From an uncultured Myxococcales bacterium (GTDB taxonomy: Bacteria; Myxococcota; Myxococcia; Myxococcales; Myxococcaceae): 64,000 nt of DNA. The number at the start of each line of letters is the position of its first letter. The first letter of the stretch is position 1. The notes under the pieces are model-generated. The model saw only the letters and a program-made list of their open reading frames with translations. It was not told the origin of the DNA and did not search any database. Made by a program: the position numbers and the translations under genes. The stretch is from assembly GCA_937980205.1 (NCBI GenBank), contig CALJKW010000010.1:186001-250000 (forward strand), in the 5' to 3' direction. Below are positions 24,471-32,230 of this stretch, piece by piece.

Positions 24471-26390
24471 CGGCGCCTTCGCGATCAGCTGCTGGTGCAA
24501 CAGCTGCGTCGACAGCACGCCGACGATCGCCATGTTGTCGGCGTTGCTGAACTGCCGCTCGCCCTTCGCCCGCACCTTCTTCCACAGCCGCTCGACCTGC
24601 GCCGGGTCGAACACGCCGCACGCCTTCACCGCGGCGGGAGACATCGCCGCCTCGAGCTCCTGTGGCACCTCGCCGGTGAACGCGAGCGCATCGGGCGCCC
24701 GGTACGGCTGCTTCGGTCGCTCGATGATCTCGTCCGGCACCCGGCCCCGCGCGGCGCGCTTGAGCACGTGCTTCTCGTCGAGGCCCCGCAGCTTGTACGC
24801 GTCGGGCAGCGACATCGCGAGCGCGACGACGTCGCGATCGAGGAACGGGAAGCGCCCCTCGACCGAGTTGCCCATCAGCATCCGATCTCCCTGCGACGAG
24901 AGCAGGTAGCCGGACAAGAGCGTGCGGATCTCGAGGTACTGGTCCTGCGCCAGGTACGACCAGCGCGAAAACTCCGGCGGCAGCGAGTCGATGAGGCGCT
25001 GCACGACATCGACACCCGGGCGCTCGACGAACAGCCGCTGCAGCGCGGCCGCCCCCGACCAGCGCAAGGCGTGCGCGAAGCCCGGCTCGCGCCACGCATC
25101 GAGCCCGCTGCCGAAGAACTGCCGCGTCATCGCCCGCTGCGACACCGGCGAGCGCTGCAGGTACGGGTACAGCCGCTCGAGCAGGAGCGGCCTGCACTGC
25201 GACGACGGCCGCCGCGCCCAGAACCGCCGCACGCGTCCCTCGCGGAACAGGTCATAGCCCGCGAACATCTCGTCCGCGCCCTCGCCGGTGAGCACGACCT
25301 TCAGGCCCTGCTGCCTCACCAGCCGCGACAGCGCCCACAGCGGAGCCGGCGCGGTCCGCAGCACCGGACGCTCCGTCAGCCGGATCACCTCGGCGAAAGA
25401 GCGCGCGATGTCGTCGCGCGACACCAGCACCTCGTGGTGCGTCGTGCCGAGCTGCCGGCTCATCAGCCGCTGGAACGACGTCTCGTCGTACTCGGCGTCG
25501 GCGAAGCGCAGCGAGAACGTCATGAACCCGTCGCCCTTCGCCTGCCGCCCGAGCGCCGCCGTGAGCGAGCTGTCGAGCCCTCCGCTCAGGTACGAGCCGA
25601 CCGGCACGTCCGCGCGCAGCATCCGCAGCGACGTCGCCTGCAAGAGCGCCGCGCGCACCGCCTCGGCCGCCTCGTCCAGCGTCCCGCGGAAGCCGTCACC
25701 GTCGATGGGGTACCGCTGCTGCCAGTAGGCGCGATCCGTGACGCTCGCGGCGTCGTAGATGCGCGTGTGCCCCGGCTCGAGCTCACGCACTCCGGCGAAC
25801 ACCGACTGCGGCGGCACCACCGACCAGAACGTGAACGTCTCGCTCAACCCGACGGGGTCGAACGCGCGCGGCAGTGAGGGGTCTCCGGCGAACAGCGCCT
25901 TCACCTCGCTCGCGAAGGCGACGCGCGCAGCGGTCTCGACGTAGTACAGCGGCCGCACGCCGAGCCGGTCGCGAGACAGCACGAGCCGCTTCGCGCGCGC
26001 GTCCCACAACGCCACTGCCCACTGGCCGTTGAAGCGCTCGAACGCGCCTTCGCCCCACGCCTCCCAGGCGTGGACGATCACCTCGGTGTCCGAGCGCGTC
26101 TTGAACGCGTGCCCGAGCTGCTCGAGCTCGGCGCGCAGCTCGACGTAGTTGAAGATCTCTCCGTTGAACGTGATCCACAGCGTGCCGTCTTCGTTCGCCA
26201 GCGGCTGCTGGCCGCTCGCGACGTCGATGATCGACAGCCGCGTGTGCGCGAGCCCGGCGTGGGCGTCGAGGTAGTGCCCGCGCTCGTCCGGCCCGCGGTG
26301 GTTCAGCGCGTAGGCCATGCGCGAGAGCTCTTCCCGCGACGGCGAAGGCTGAGCGCCCGAACGAACGAAGACTCCAGCGATGCCGCACAC
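24429..26390 (-). CDS. asnB: Asparagine synthase (glutamine-hydrolysing)
   Basis: 653 residues from a GTG start giving (M)CGIAGVF, so Cys2 becomes the N-terminal glutaminase nucleophile. The glutaminase domain shows LNHRGPDERG, FNGEIFNY and RLGVRPLYY. The synthetase domain has the PP-loop SGGLDSSLTAAL and GEGADEMFAGY. It transfers glutamine amide nitrogen to aspartate or, in polysaccharide loci, to a sugar or other carboxylate. At 653 residues it is longer than housekeeping E. coli AsnB (about 554) and closer to the longer Bacillus-type AsnB/AsnO group. No polysaccharide genes flank it, so a biosynthetic role is simplest. Its stop lies inside the 3' end of the convergent kinase gene. Confidence 0.93.
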   Translation of the reverse strand: MCGIAGVFVRSGAQPSPSREELSRMAYALNHRGPDERGHYLDAHAGLAHTRLSIIDVASGQQPLANEDGTLWITFNGEIFNYVELRAELEQLGHAFKTRSDTEVIVHAWEAWGEGAFERFNGQWAVALWDARAKRLVLSRDRLGVRPLYYVETAARVAFASEVKALFAGDPSLPRAFDPVGLSETFTFWSVVPPQSVFAGVRELEPGHTRIYDAASVTDRAYWQQRYPIDGDGFRGTLDEAAEAVRAALLQATSLRMLRADVPVGSYLSGGLDSSLTAALGRQAKGDGFMTFSLRFADAEYDETSFQRLMSRQLGTTHHEVLVSRDDIARSFAEVIRLTERPVLRTAPAPLWALSRLVRQQGLKVVLTGEGADEMFAGYDLFREGRVRRFWARRPSSQCRPLLLERLYPYLQRSPVSQRAMTRQFFGSGLDAWREPGFAHALRWSGAAALQRLFVERPGVDVVQRLIDSLPPEFSRWSYLAQDQYLEIRTLLSGYLLSSQGDRMLMGNSVEGRFPFLDRDVVALAMSLPDAYKLRGLDEKHVLKRAARGRVPDEIIERPKQPYRAPDALAFTGEVPQELEAAMSPAAVKACGVFDPAQVERLWKKVRAKGERQFSNADNMAIVGVLSTQLLHQQLIAKAPSVDAQPELLNFSR

Positions 26391-26392
26391 GG

Positions 26393-27277
26393 CTAGTTCT
26401 TCGGGCCGCCCGCCGGAGGCGCCAGCGCCTGCGCGTTCGCCGCGACCTTCTTCTCCACCGAGGCGAGCCGCGCGAGCACCTGCTCGTACAGCGCGTCGAC
26501 CTTCACGTGGAGCTGCGTCACCTCGAGACCCGCGCGGATGTTCGCTTCGTACTCGACGTCAGACCGGATGCGGTCCTTCGCCGCCTGGCGGCTCTGGCTG
26601 ATCAGCACGAGGCAGGACAGCGCGATCGCCTCGAGCGACACGACCATGGTGAGGAACTGGAACGGGTAGGGGTCGAACGTCGGCAGGTGCGGCACCATGC
26701 CCATGTTGATGACCAGCCAGACCACGAACCACGCGACGTGCAGCATCAGGAACGAGAACGTGCCGGAGAACGCGGCCACGAAGTCGGCCATGCGGTCGAT
26801 GATCCCCAGCCGCTCGGCGATCGCCTCGTTCGGGCTCGCCGACACCCGCGACCCGAGCAGCTTGTCCGCCTCGCGCAGGCGCCGGCCGATGACGGCGAGG
26901 ATGTCCATCGCCGCGGCGGGGTGCCGTTGGAAGAGCAGCTGCAGGTCCTGCCGGTCGACCTTCAGCGCCTTCGAGTCGGAGATCGCCTTCGCGCTCGCGC
27001 TGCGCGGGTCGCCGTCGAGCAGCGACAGCTCGCCGAAGAAGTCGCCCGCCTTCGCGGTCTCGAACACGATGCGGCCGCCCGTCGTGTCCTCGACGAAGAT
27101 TTCGATCTCGCCGGACGCGACGATGTAGATCGAGTTCCCGGGCTCGCCCTTGCGGAAGACGATCTGTCCCGCCGGGAACGTCTGCTCTTCCAGCTGCGCC
27201 GCGAGCAGCGCGCGCTCCTCCTCGTCGAGGCGCTCGAAGAGCGGGACACACGTCAGCAGCTGGGAGTCGGCCGGCAA
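26393..27277 (-). CDS. Cyclic-nucleotide-binding domain fused to DUF1003 membrane domain
   Basis: About 294 residues from a TTG at 27277; the frame stays open to 27364 (another TTG, with a GTG at 27331), but those extensions are Arg/Gly-rich and unlike the family. Residues about 5-125 form a cNMP-binding jelly roll (QIVFRKGEPGNSIYIVASGEIEIF, FGELSLLDGDPRSASA). Two transmembrane helices of the DUF1003 type follow (FSFLMLHVAWFVVWLVINMG and FLTMVVSLEAIALSCLVLIS), then a cytoplasmic coiled coil (about 245-290). Probably a membrane sensor; the ligand is unproven and the usual Arg of the phosphate cassette is replaced here (GELSLLDGDPRSAS keeps RSAS). A TAATAG box just upstream of the TTG could be a -10. 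Confidence 0.8.
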   Translation of the reverse strand: MPADSQLLTCVPLFERLDEEERALLAAQLEEQTFPAGQIVFRKGEPGNSIYIVASGEIEIFVEDTTGGRIVFETAKAGDFFGELSLLDGDPRSASAKAISDSKALKVDRQDLQLLFQRHPAAAMDILAVIGRRLREADKLLGSRVSASPNEAIAERLGIIDRMADFVAAFSGTFSFLMLHVAWFVVWLVINMGMVPHLPTFDPYPFQFLTMVVSLEAIALSCLVLISQSRQAAKDRIRSDVEYEANIRAGLEVTQLHVKVDALYEQVLARLASVEKKVAANAQALAPPAGGPKN

Positions 27278-27372
27278 GGCGACGCCGCTATTACACCCTC
27301 GCCGCCGCCCGGCAAAGGAGGACGCGGCCACCGGGCCGGGCGGCCACGTCCGGCTCAGCGCCAAAGGCGGAA

Positions 27373-28503
27373 GTGGCCGCGGCCGTCCTGATGAAACAGG
27401 ATGCGCCGCCCGTGCTCGGCCTGATCACAGCCGCGGTCCTCTCCAGCGCCCTGCACGTGGACAAGGCGCTCGACGCGAAGCTGCCGTGCCCGGCCAACGC
27501 CGCGCTCGAGCAGGCCATCAAGGTCCGTCTGCCGCAGGTGAAGCTCGGCAAGGGAGACCTGCGCGCCCGCATCACCGCCACCGAGGGCGGCTTCCGCCTC
27601 GAGCTCCAGCGCGCCGACGGCAGCGCCGCGATGAGCCGCGATCTCTACAGCGGCTGCGCACAGCTCGGAGACATGAGCGCGCTCATCATCGAGCGATTCC
27701 TGACTCCCTCTCCCCTCGTAGGGGAGAAGGCCGGGGTGAGGGGACCGGTGAGCGAGCCCAGAAAGGAAAAGCCGCTCGACCCAGTCGACGCGGGGATGAC
27801 CGAGATCTCGCAGACCGTCGACGCAGGGTCTTCCGACGCTCTCGAGCTGATCGCTCGCATCGGAGCGACGCCCTCGCCTGAGCCGCCGGCTGAGGAGCCG
27901 CCCCTCACCCCTACGAAGGGAGAGGCTGAGCCCGTGATCAACCTCCCCCCACCGTCACCTCCGCAGCCCATCGTCACCGGCATCGAGGTGAGCCTCGCCG
28001 GAGGCCTGTGGTACGGCGATCCGCGCGTGATGGGCGCCTTCTCCCTCGACGTCGGGGTCATGCTCCGCGACCGGGTGCGCCTCGCCGTCCTCGCGCTCGC
28101 GAACACGCCGATCACGCGACGCATCGAAGACGGCGCCGCGGTGCGCGGCAGCGTCGAGTCGTTCGATCTCGGCGCCTTCGCGATGCTCGGCGTCTGCACG
28201 CGCACGATGCTCCAGCTCTGCGGCAACGCCTTCGGGGGCGCCCGCATCACCTGGGCCGCCGCCTCCACGTCGCCGGAGCAGAAGGCCCGCCTGTTCCGCA
28301 CCGGCACCGGCGTCATCAGCGTCCCCGAGCTCGGCCTGCTCGCGCGCGCGCAGTACCTGCTGCTCGGCCGCATCATCCTCGCGCTCGAGCTGATCGGCGG
28401 CCTCCCGCTCATCCGCGGCGAGATCGCGGTCGAAGGCTTCGAGCCGCTGCGCAGCCCGCCGTTCGACCTCCTCGGCCTGTTGCGCGTCGGGGTCCGCCTG
28501 TGA
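27373..28503 (+). CDS. Envelope protein with N-terminal export signal, repeat-derived linker and beta-rich C-terminal domain
   Basis: 376 residues from GTG 27373; ATG 27391 (MKQDAPPVLGLITAAV) is the alternative and gives a better signal peptide. The N-terminal domain (about 25-110) is of unknown fold with two Cys. The middle linker is partly encoded by an intergenic-type repeat: TPSPLVGEKAGVRG (nt 27703-27743) and its inverted partner at 27901-27925. The C-terminal 190 residues (EVSLAGGLWYGDPRVMGAFSLDVGVML to LLGLLRVGVRL) look like a small beta barrel. It precedes an ECF sigma gene with a GTGA junction, so it is the likely first gene of a sigma-regulated operon. Confidence 0.75.
   Translation: MAAAVLMKQDAPPVLGLITAAVLSSALHVDKALDAKLPCPANAALEQAIKVRLPQVKLGKGDLRARITATEGGFRLELQRADGSAAMSRDLYSGCAQLGDMSALIIERFLTPSPLVGEKAGVRGPVSEPRKEKPLDPVDAGMTEISQTVDAGSSDALELIARIGATPSPEPPAEEPPLTPTKGEAEPVINLPPPSPPQPIVTGIEVSLAGGLWYGDPRVMGAFSLDVGVMLRDRVRLAVLALANTPITRRIEDGAAVRGSVESFDLGAFAMLGVCTRTMLQLCGNAFGGARITWAAASTSPEQKARLFRTGTGVISVPELGLLARAQYLLLGRIILALELIGGLPLIRGEIAVEGFEPLRSPPFDLLGLLRVGVRL
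27703..27743 (+). repeat. Intergenic-type palindromic repeat inside a coding sequence (left copy)
   Basis: CTCCCTCTCCCCTCGTAGGG continuing as GAGAAGGCCGGGGTGAGGGG. This is the widespread proteobacterial element that, when read through, gives the peptide SPLVGEKAGVRG. Its inverted, shorter partner lies at 27901-27925. It is read in frame in the 27373 gene as a linker. Confidence 0.8.
27901..27925 (-). repeat. Intergenic-type palindromic repeat inside a coding sequence (right, inverted copy)
   Basis: CCCCTCACCCCTACGAAGGG followed by AGAGG. It is the reverse complement, with a deletion, of the element at 27703-27743. In the host gene it encodes PLTPTKGEA. Confidence 0.75.
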
Positions 28504-28517
28504 CCGGCCAAGAATCC

Positions 28518-28547
28518 CTGAAGGTCCTCGTGCCTTCGGGAAATTCA
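28518..28547 (+). promoter_or_regulatory. Two-box motif before the ECF sigma gene
   Basis: CTGAAGGTC (28518-28526), 11 bp, GGGAAATTCA (28538-28547). The same boxes 10 bp apart occur at 30544-30572 before the Cys-rich lipoprotein. In both places the second box ends 6-8 bp before the probable start codon. Candidate promoter read by this ECF factor (autoregulation), implying a nearly leaderless mRNA. Confidence 0.5.
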
Positions 28548-28553
28548 CGGGCG

Positions 28554-29117
28554 TTGGATGGCAGCGCCGTCGAAAACCAGAATGACGTCGAGCTCTTGGC
28601 CCGATGCCGGGCGGGCGATTCCCCTGCCTGGAAGCAGCTCTATGACGCGAACTTCTCCTTCGTCGAGCGCATCTGCCGCCGGCTCGGCACGCCCGACGCC
28701 GAGCTCGACGACGTCGTCCAGGAGACCTTCGTCGTCGCCTTCAAGAAGCTCGGCGCCTTCCGCGAAGGCCGCATCTCGACCTGGCTCTACCGCATCGCGG
28801 CGAACGTCGTCTCCAGCCGGCACCGCCGCCGCCGCATTCGCGCTGCGCTGCTCGGCCTCTTCGGCAGAGACGAGCCCCGCGAAGCCCCGTCCGTCGATCG
28901 CGCCTACGACGCCCGCGAGGCCCAGGCCGCCGTCGCCGCCGTGCTCGAGCGCATGGCCCCGAAGAAGCGCGAGGTCTTCGCCCTCTTCGAGCTCGACGGC
29001 ATGTCCGGCGAGGAGATCGCCGAGCGCGTCGGCTGCAAGGTCGACACCGTGTGGACGCGGCTCCACTACGCCCGGCAGGACTTCGAGCGCATCGCGCGCA
29101 AGCGGGGGCTGCCATGA
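28554..29117 (+). CDS. ECF-family RNA polymerase sigma factor
   Basis: 187 residues from TTG 28554; a GTG at 28500 overlapping the preceding stop would add 18 residues. I prefer the shorter form because the motif shared with the lipoprotein gene lies directly before it and because DVELLARCRAGDSPAW then sits at the usual place. Sigma-2 is seen in LCRRLGTPDAELDDVVQETFVVAFKKLGAFREGRISTWLYRIAANV (in pieces), and sigma-4 in MAPKKREVFALFELDGMSGEEIAERVGCKVDTVWTRLHYAR. Its stop overlaps the start of the FecR-like gene (ATGA), the standard sigma/anti-sigma arrangement. Confidence 0.9.
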   Translation: MDGSAVENQNDVELLARCRAGDSPAWKQLYDANFSFVERICRRLGTPDAELDDVVQETFVVAFKKLGAFREGRISTWLYRIAANVVSSRHRRRRIRAALLGLFGRDEPREAPSVDRAYDAREAQAAVAAVLERMAPKKREVFALFELDGMSGEEIAERVGCKVDTVWTRLHYARQDFERIARKRGLP

Positions 29118-30547
29118 CTGAGCCCCTGCGCACCAAGAACGACGCGATGGGCGAGCTGCTCCGCGCCGCGAAGCAGGGCGGAGAGCTGCCGCGACCCGGC
29201 TCCAAAGAGCGCATCTGGAACGAGCTCGAGAACCCCAGGCGCCCGAGCGCCGCGTGGTGGCTCGTGCCGGCCGCCGTCGCCGCTGCCATCGTCGCCGTCG
29301 TCTTCCTCCCGACCCGGAAGCCGCAGCCCGCCTTCACCCTCGCGCTCGCCTCGGGAGACGTCCGCCCCGGCGCCGTCGGCGCCCCCGTCACCGGCGAGCT
29401 GCGCGTCGCGCCGAAGAGCCGGGCGCTGGTGAAGAGATCCGCTGCCGGAGTGCTGCTGCACGAAGGCACGACCGCCACCTTCGAGAACGACCTCACCCTC
29501 TTCGAAGGCTCGGCGCTCATCGTGAGCTCGGCCCGCCTCACCGCGCGCGCGAAGCAGTACCGCGCCGACGTCGAGAGCGCCGTCTTCCAGCTCGAGGCCG
29601 CCGCCGACGCCGTCACGCTGCAGGTCAGCGAAGGCCAGGTCCGCGTCAGCGGCCCCCAGACCGACGTGCTGCTTCGCGCCGGAGAGAGCTGGTCGAGCCG
29701 CGACGGAAAGGGCAGGGCAGAGCTCTCGCCGTCCGACCTCGCTGCGCTGCGCGCGCTGGCCGAGCCGGGAGACGCCGTGCTCCGCGTCGCGAAGCCCGCC
29801 GGCGCGAAGATCTCCCTCGACGGCGTCGAGCTCGGCACCGCTCCGCTCGAGGTGATGGTGAAGCGCGGCGCGCACCACCTCGAAGGCGTGCAGGGCGCGC
29901 TGCGCACCGAGCTGAAGGCCACCGTCGGAGGAGCGCCGGCGACGACGCTCGAGCTGCCGCAGCCCAAGGAGCTGCCGCTGCCGCAGGTCTCGTTCGAGCC
30001 CGAAGAAGCCGAGCCGGTGCCCGAAGTGAACCCGAAGCGCGTCGAGCCGCCGGCAGATCCTTCGAAGCGCTACATGCTCGCCCGCTCGCTCGCGCAGAAG
30101 GGCCGCTACGCCGAGGCCGTCACCATCTACGACGGCCTCTCCCGCGGAGACTCGGGCTGGGCCGAGCCCTCGCTCTACGAGGTCGGCCGCGTCAGCCTGC
30201 GCGCGAAGAAGTACGACGCTGCCGAAGCCGCGCTCGCCGCCTACCGCGCCAGGTACCCGAACGGCTCGCTGGCGCACGAGGTCGGTCTGCTCTCCATCGA
30301 GGTGCAGCTGAAAGCCGGCAACGGAGCCCTCGCCCTCGCCGCCATGGACGACTTCCTCGTCCGCTTCCCGAACAGCGAGCGCTACGGCGACGTCAGGTTC
30401 CTGCGCGGCACCGTCCGCCGCGACCGCGGCGATTGCGAGGGCGCCGCCGACGACTTCCACGCGCTCGTCGACCACCCCATTCACGGCCGCGACGCCCGCG
30501 TCCTCGCCGACCTCTGCGACCAGCAGCTCGGCCGAAAGAAAAACTGA
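29114..30547 (+). CDS. FecR-like anti-sigma/membrane regulator with PEGA and TPR segments
   Basis: 477 residues; ATG overlaps the sigma stop (ATGA). The cytoplasmic N terminus (about 1-48) would bind the sigma factor. A transmembrane helix at about 50-70 (WWLVPAAVAAAIVAVVFLP) is followed by a FecR-type beta domain (FTLALASGDVRPG, VLLHEGTTATFENDLTLFEGS, VSEGQVRVSG, LRAGESWSS), a PEGA-like unit (AKISLDGVELGTAPLEVMV) and C-terminal TPR repeats (YAEAVTIYDGL, YDAAEAALAAYRARYPNG, DDFLVRFPNSERYGDVRFL). It resembles myxobacterial FecR/TPR anti-sigma proteins. Probably senses an envelope signal and releases the upstream ECF factor. Confidence 0.85.
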   Translation: MTEPLRTKNDAMGELLRAAKQGGELPRPGSKERIWNELENPRRPSAAWWLVPAAVAAAIVAVVFLPTRKPQPAFTLALASGDVRPGAVGAPVTGELRVAPKSRALVKRSAAGVLLHEGTTATFENDLTLFEGSALIVSSARLTARAKQYRADVESAVFQLEAAADAVTLQVSEGQVRVSGPQTDVLLRAGESWSSRDGKGRAELSPSDLAALRALAEPGDAVLRVAKPAGAKISLDGVELGTAPLEVMVKRGAHHLEGVQGALRTELKATVGGAPATTLELPQPKELPLPQVSFEPEEAEPVPEVNPKRVEPPADPSKRYMLARSLAQKGRYAEAVTIYDGLSRGDSGWAEPSLYEVGRVSLRAKKYDAAEAALAAYRARYPNGSLAHEVGLLSIEVQLKAGNGALALAAMDDFLVRFPNSERYGDVRFLRGTVRRDRGDCEGAADDFHALVDHPIHGRDARVLADLCDQQLGRKKN

Positions 30548-30572
30548 AGGTCTCACTGCGTAGGGAAATTCA
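30544..30572 (+). promoter_or_regulatory. Two-box motif before the Cys-rich lipoprotein gene
   Basis: CTGAAGGTC (30544-30552), 10 bp, GGGAAATTCA (30563-30572), 8 bp before the ATG at 30581. Same boxes as at 28518-28547. The first box overlaps the stop codon of the FecR-like gene. Confidence 0.5.
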
Positions 30573-30580
30573 ACGCCACC

Positions 30581-32164
30581 ATGAACTCCAATTCCTGTCG
30601 TCTCGCAGCTTCCATCGCGGTGGTGTTGTGTTGCGCCTGCTCGCCGACGCAGCTGGTGGGCTCGAAGTACGTGAAGTCGGAGACCGTCGGCACCCAGGGC
30701 GCCACGCTCACTGTCTCCGCCTCCGACAGCCCCGAGCTCGCGGGCACGCAGCTCGTCATTCCCGCCGGCGCGCTCGCCGCGGAGACCCAGATCACCCTCG
30801 AGCTCGGCGTCGAAGGCCTCGTCGCCGGCAATGACAAGGGCGCCGGCGAGGCGGTGCATTGGGGCCCGAGCGGCACGAAGTTCGCGAAGCCCGTCACCAT
30901 GACGCTGCCGTACAAGCTCGCCGCCGGCGAGACCGCCGACCGCCTCTTCGTGCAGGTCGTCGAGGCCGACGGCACCCGCTTCGAGATCGACCGCACGCTG
31001 CTCGTCGTCGACGAGACCGCGAAGACGGTGCGCTTCGACGTCGACGGCTTCACCGGCTTTCAGCCCGGCACCAACACGCCGTGCATGTCGAACAACGACT
31101 GCGTCAACGGCCAGCAGGTCTGCGTCAACGGCGTCTGCAAGCCGTCGGGCTGTACCAGCATGAGCTGCCAGTGCATGACGAACAGCCAGTGCGCCCAGGG
31201 CCAGGTCTGCACGAACGGCGTCTGCCAGGCGTGCACCACAAATTCCTGCACGGGCCAGTGCGGCACCATCAACCAGTGCCCGATGGGGCAGACGTGCGTG
31301 AACGGCATGTGCGCGCTCTGCATGAACGGCGCGTGCAGCAACACCTGCTCGCCGAACACCATGTGCCCGAACGGCGGCGTGTGCCTCAACGGCGTCTGCC
31401 AGCAGCCCGCGTGCGGCCCGAACGCGCCGTGCCCGATGGGCCAGACGTGCAGCTCGAACGGCACCTGCGTGCCGACGCAGAACGGCTGCGGTCCGATGGG
31501 CGTCACCTGCCCGATGGGCCAGCTCTGCGTGAACGGCAACTGCACCACGCAGTCGACGATGTGCGGCCCGAACGCGCCGTGCCCGATGGGCCAGACGTGC
31601 ACGCCGAACGGCGTCTGCGCCACGTGCAACGCGATGACCGGCTGCCCGCAGTGTGACGCGAGCCGCCCCTGCGCGAGCGGCCAGGTCTGTGTGAACGGCA
31701 CCTGCCAGGCGTGCACGAACGGCAGCTGCTCGGCCTGCATGAGCAACACGAACTGCCCGATGGGCCAGGCGTGCGTGAACGGCCAGTGCCAGACGCAGTC
31801 GACGATGTGCGGCCCGAACGCGCCGTGCCCGATGGGCCAGACCTGCAACACGCTCGGCCAGTGCGTGACCAGCAACTCCTGCAACTCGATGCAGGGCTGC
31901 CCGACCGGTCAGACGTGCGTGAACGGCGTCTGCCAGAGCGGCGGAGTCCAGTGCGGCGGCGTCGTCTGCCCCACGGGCTACTCGTGCGTGATGCAGCAGT
32001 GCCAGGCGCCGAACACCGGCGACGCCGGCACGCCCGTGCAGTGCGGCGGAGCCGTCTGCTCCGGCAACCAGGTCTGCTTCAATCAGCAGTGCCAGGTGAT
32101 CCAGTGCACGGCGCTGCAGGGCTGCCCGATGCCCTACCAGTGCGTGATGGGCTTCTGCCGCTGA
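30581..32164 (+). CDS. Lipoprotein with ZU5-like domain and tandem Cys-rich repeats
   Basis: 527 residues. MNSNSCRLAASIAVVLCCAC gives a lipoprotein signal. Residues about 30-165 resemble a ZU5 domain (ATLTVSASDSPELAGTQLVIPAGALAAETQITLELG, in pieces; FAKPVTMTLPY). From about 168 to the end there are some 15 short Cys-rich units of the type C-P-M-G-Q-x-C-V-N-G-x-C, resembling eukaryotic-like disulphide knots. Repeats are recent at DNA level: 50 bp are identical at 31547-31596 and 31793-31842. Expected to be an extended surface stalk. Probably controlled by the ECF factor two genes upstream through a shared upstream motif. Confidence 0.85.
   Translation: MNSNSCRLAASIAVVLCCACSPTQLVGSKYVKSETVGTQGATLTVSASDSPELAGTQLVIPAGALAAETQITLELGVEGLVAGNDKGAGEAVHWGPSGTKFAKPVTMTLPYKLAAGETADRLFVQVVEADGTRFEIDRTLLVVDETAKTVRFDVDGFTGFQPGTNTPCMSNNDCVNGQQVCVNGVCKPSGCTSMSCQCMTNSQCAQGQVCTNGVCQACTTNSCTGQCGTINQCPMGQTCVNGMCALCMNGACSNTCSPNTMCPNGGVCLNGVCQQPACGPNAPCPMGQTCSSNGTCVPTQNGCGPMGVTCPMGQLCVNGNCTTQSTMCGPNAPCPMGQTCTPNGVCATCNAMTGCPQCDASRPCASGQVCVNGTCQACTNGSCSACMSNTNCPMGQACVNGQCQTQSTMCGPNAPCPMGQTCNTLGQCVTSNSCNSMQGCPTGQTCVNGVCQSGGVQCGGVVCPTGYSCVMQQCQAPNTGDAGTPVQCGGAVCSGNQVCFNQQCQVIQCTALQGCPMPYQCVMGFCR
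31547..31842 (+). repeat. Direct 50-bp identical repeats inside the Cys-rich lipoprotein gene
   Basis: 31547-31596 and 31793-31842 are identical over 50 bases, encoding TQSTMCGPNAPCPMGQT. A third partial copy starts near 31412 (GCGGCCCGAACGCGCCGTGC). The 246-bp period allows slipped-strand length variation in frame (82 codons). Confidence 0.85.
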
Positions 32165-32184
32165 GTCGCTGACGGAGCCTGCGG

Positions 32185-32208
32185 TCGGGATCGGAACATC
32201 GATCCCGA
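32185..32208. terminator. Hairpin between convergent genes
   Basis: Perfect 9-bp stem TCGGGATCG / CGATCCCGA with a 6-nt loop, followed by two more CGATCCCGAT-like units (32206-32224). Lies between the lipoprotein stop and the exporter stop. No U-tract. Confidence 0.5.
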
Positions 32209-32230
32209 TCGCGATCCCGATCCCGGCAGC

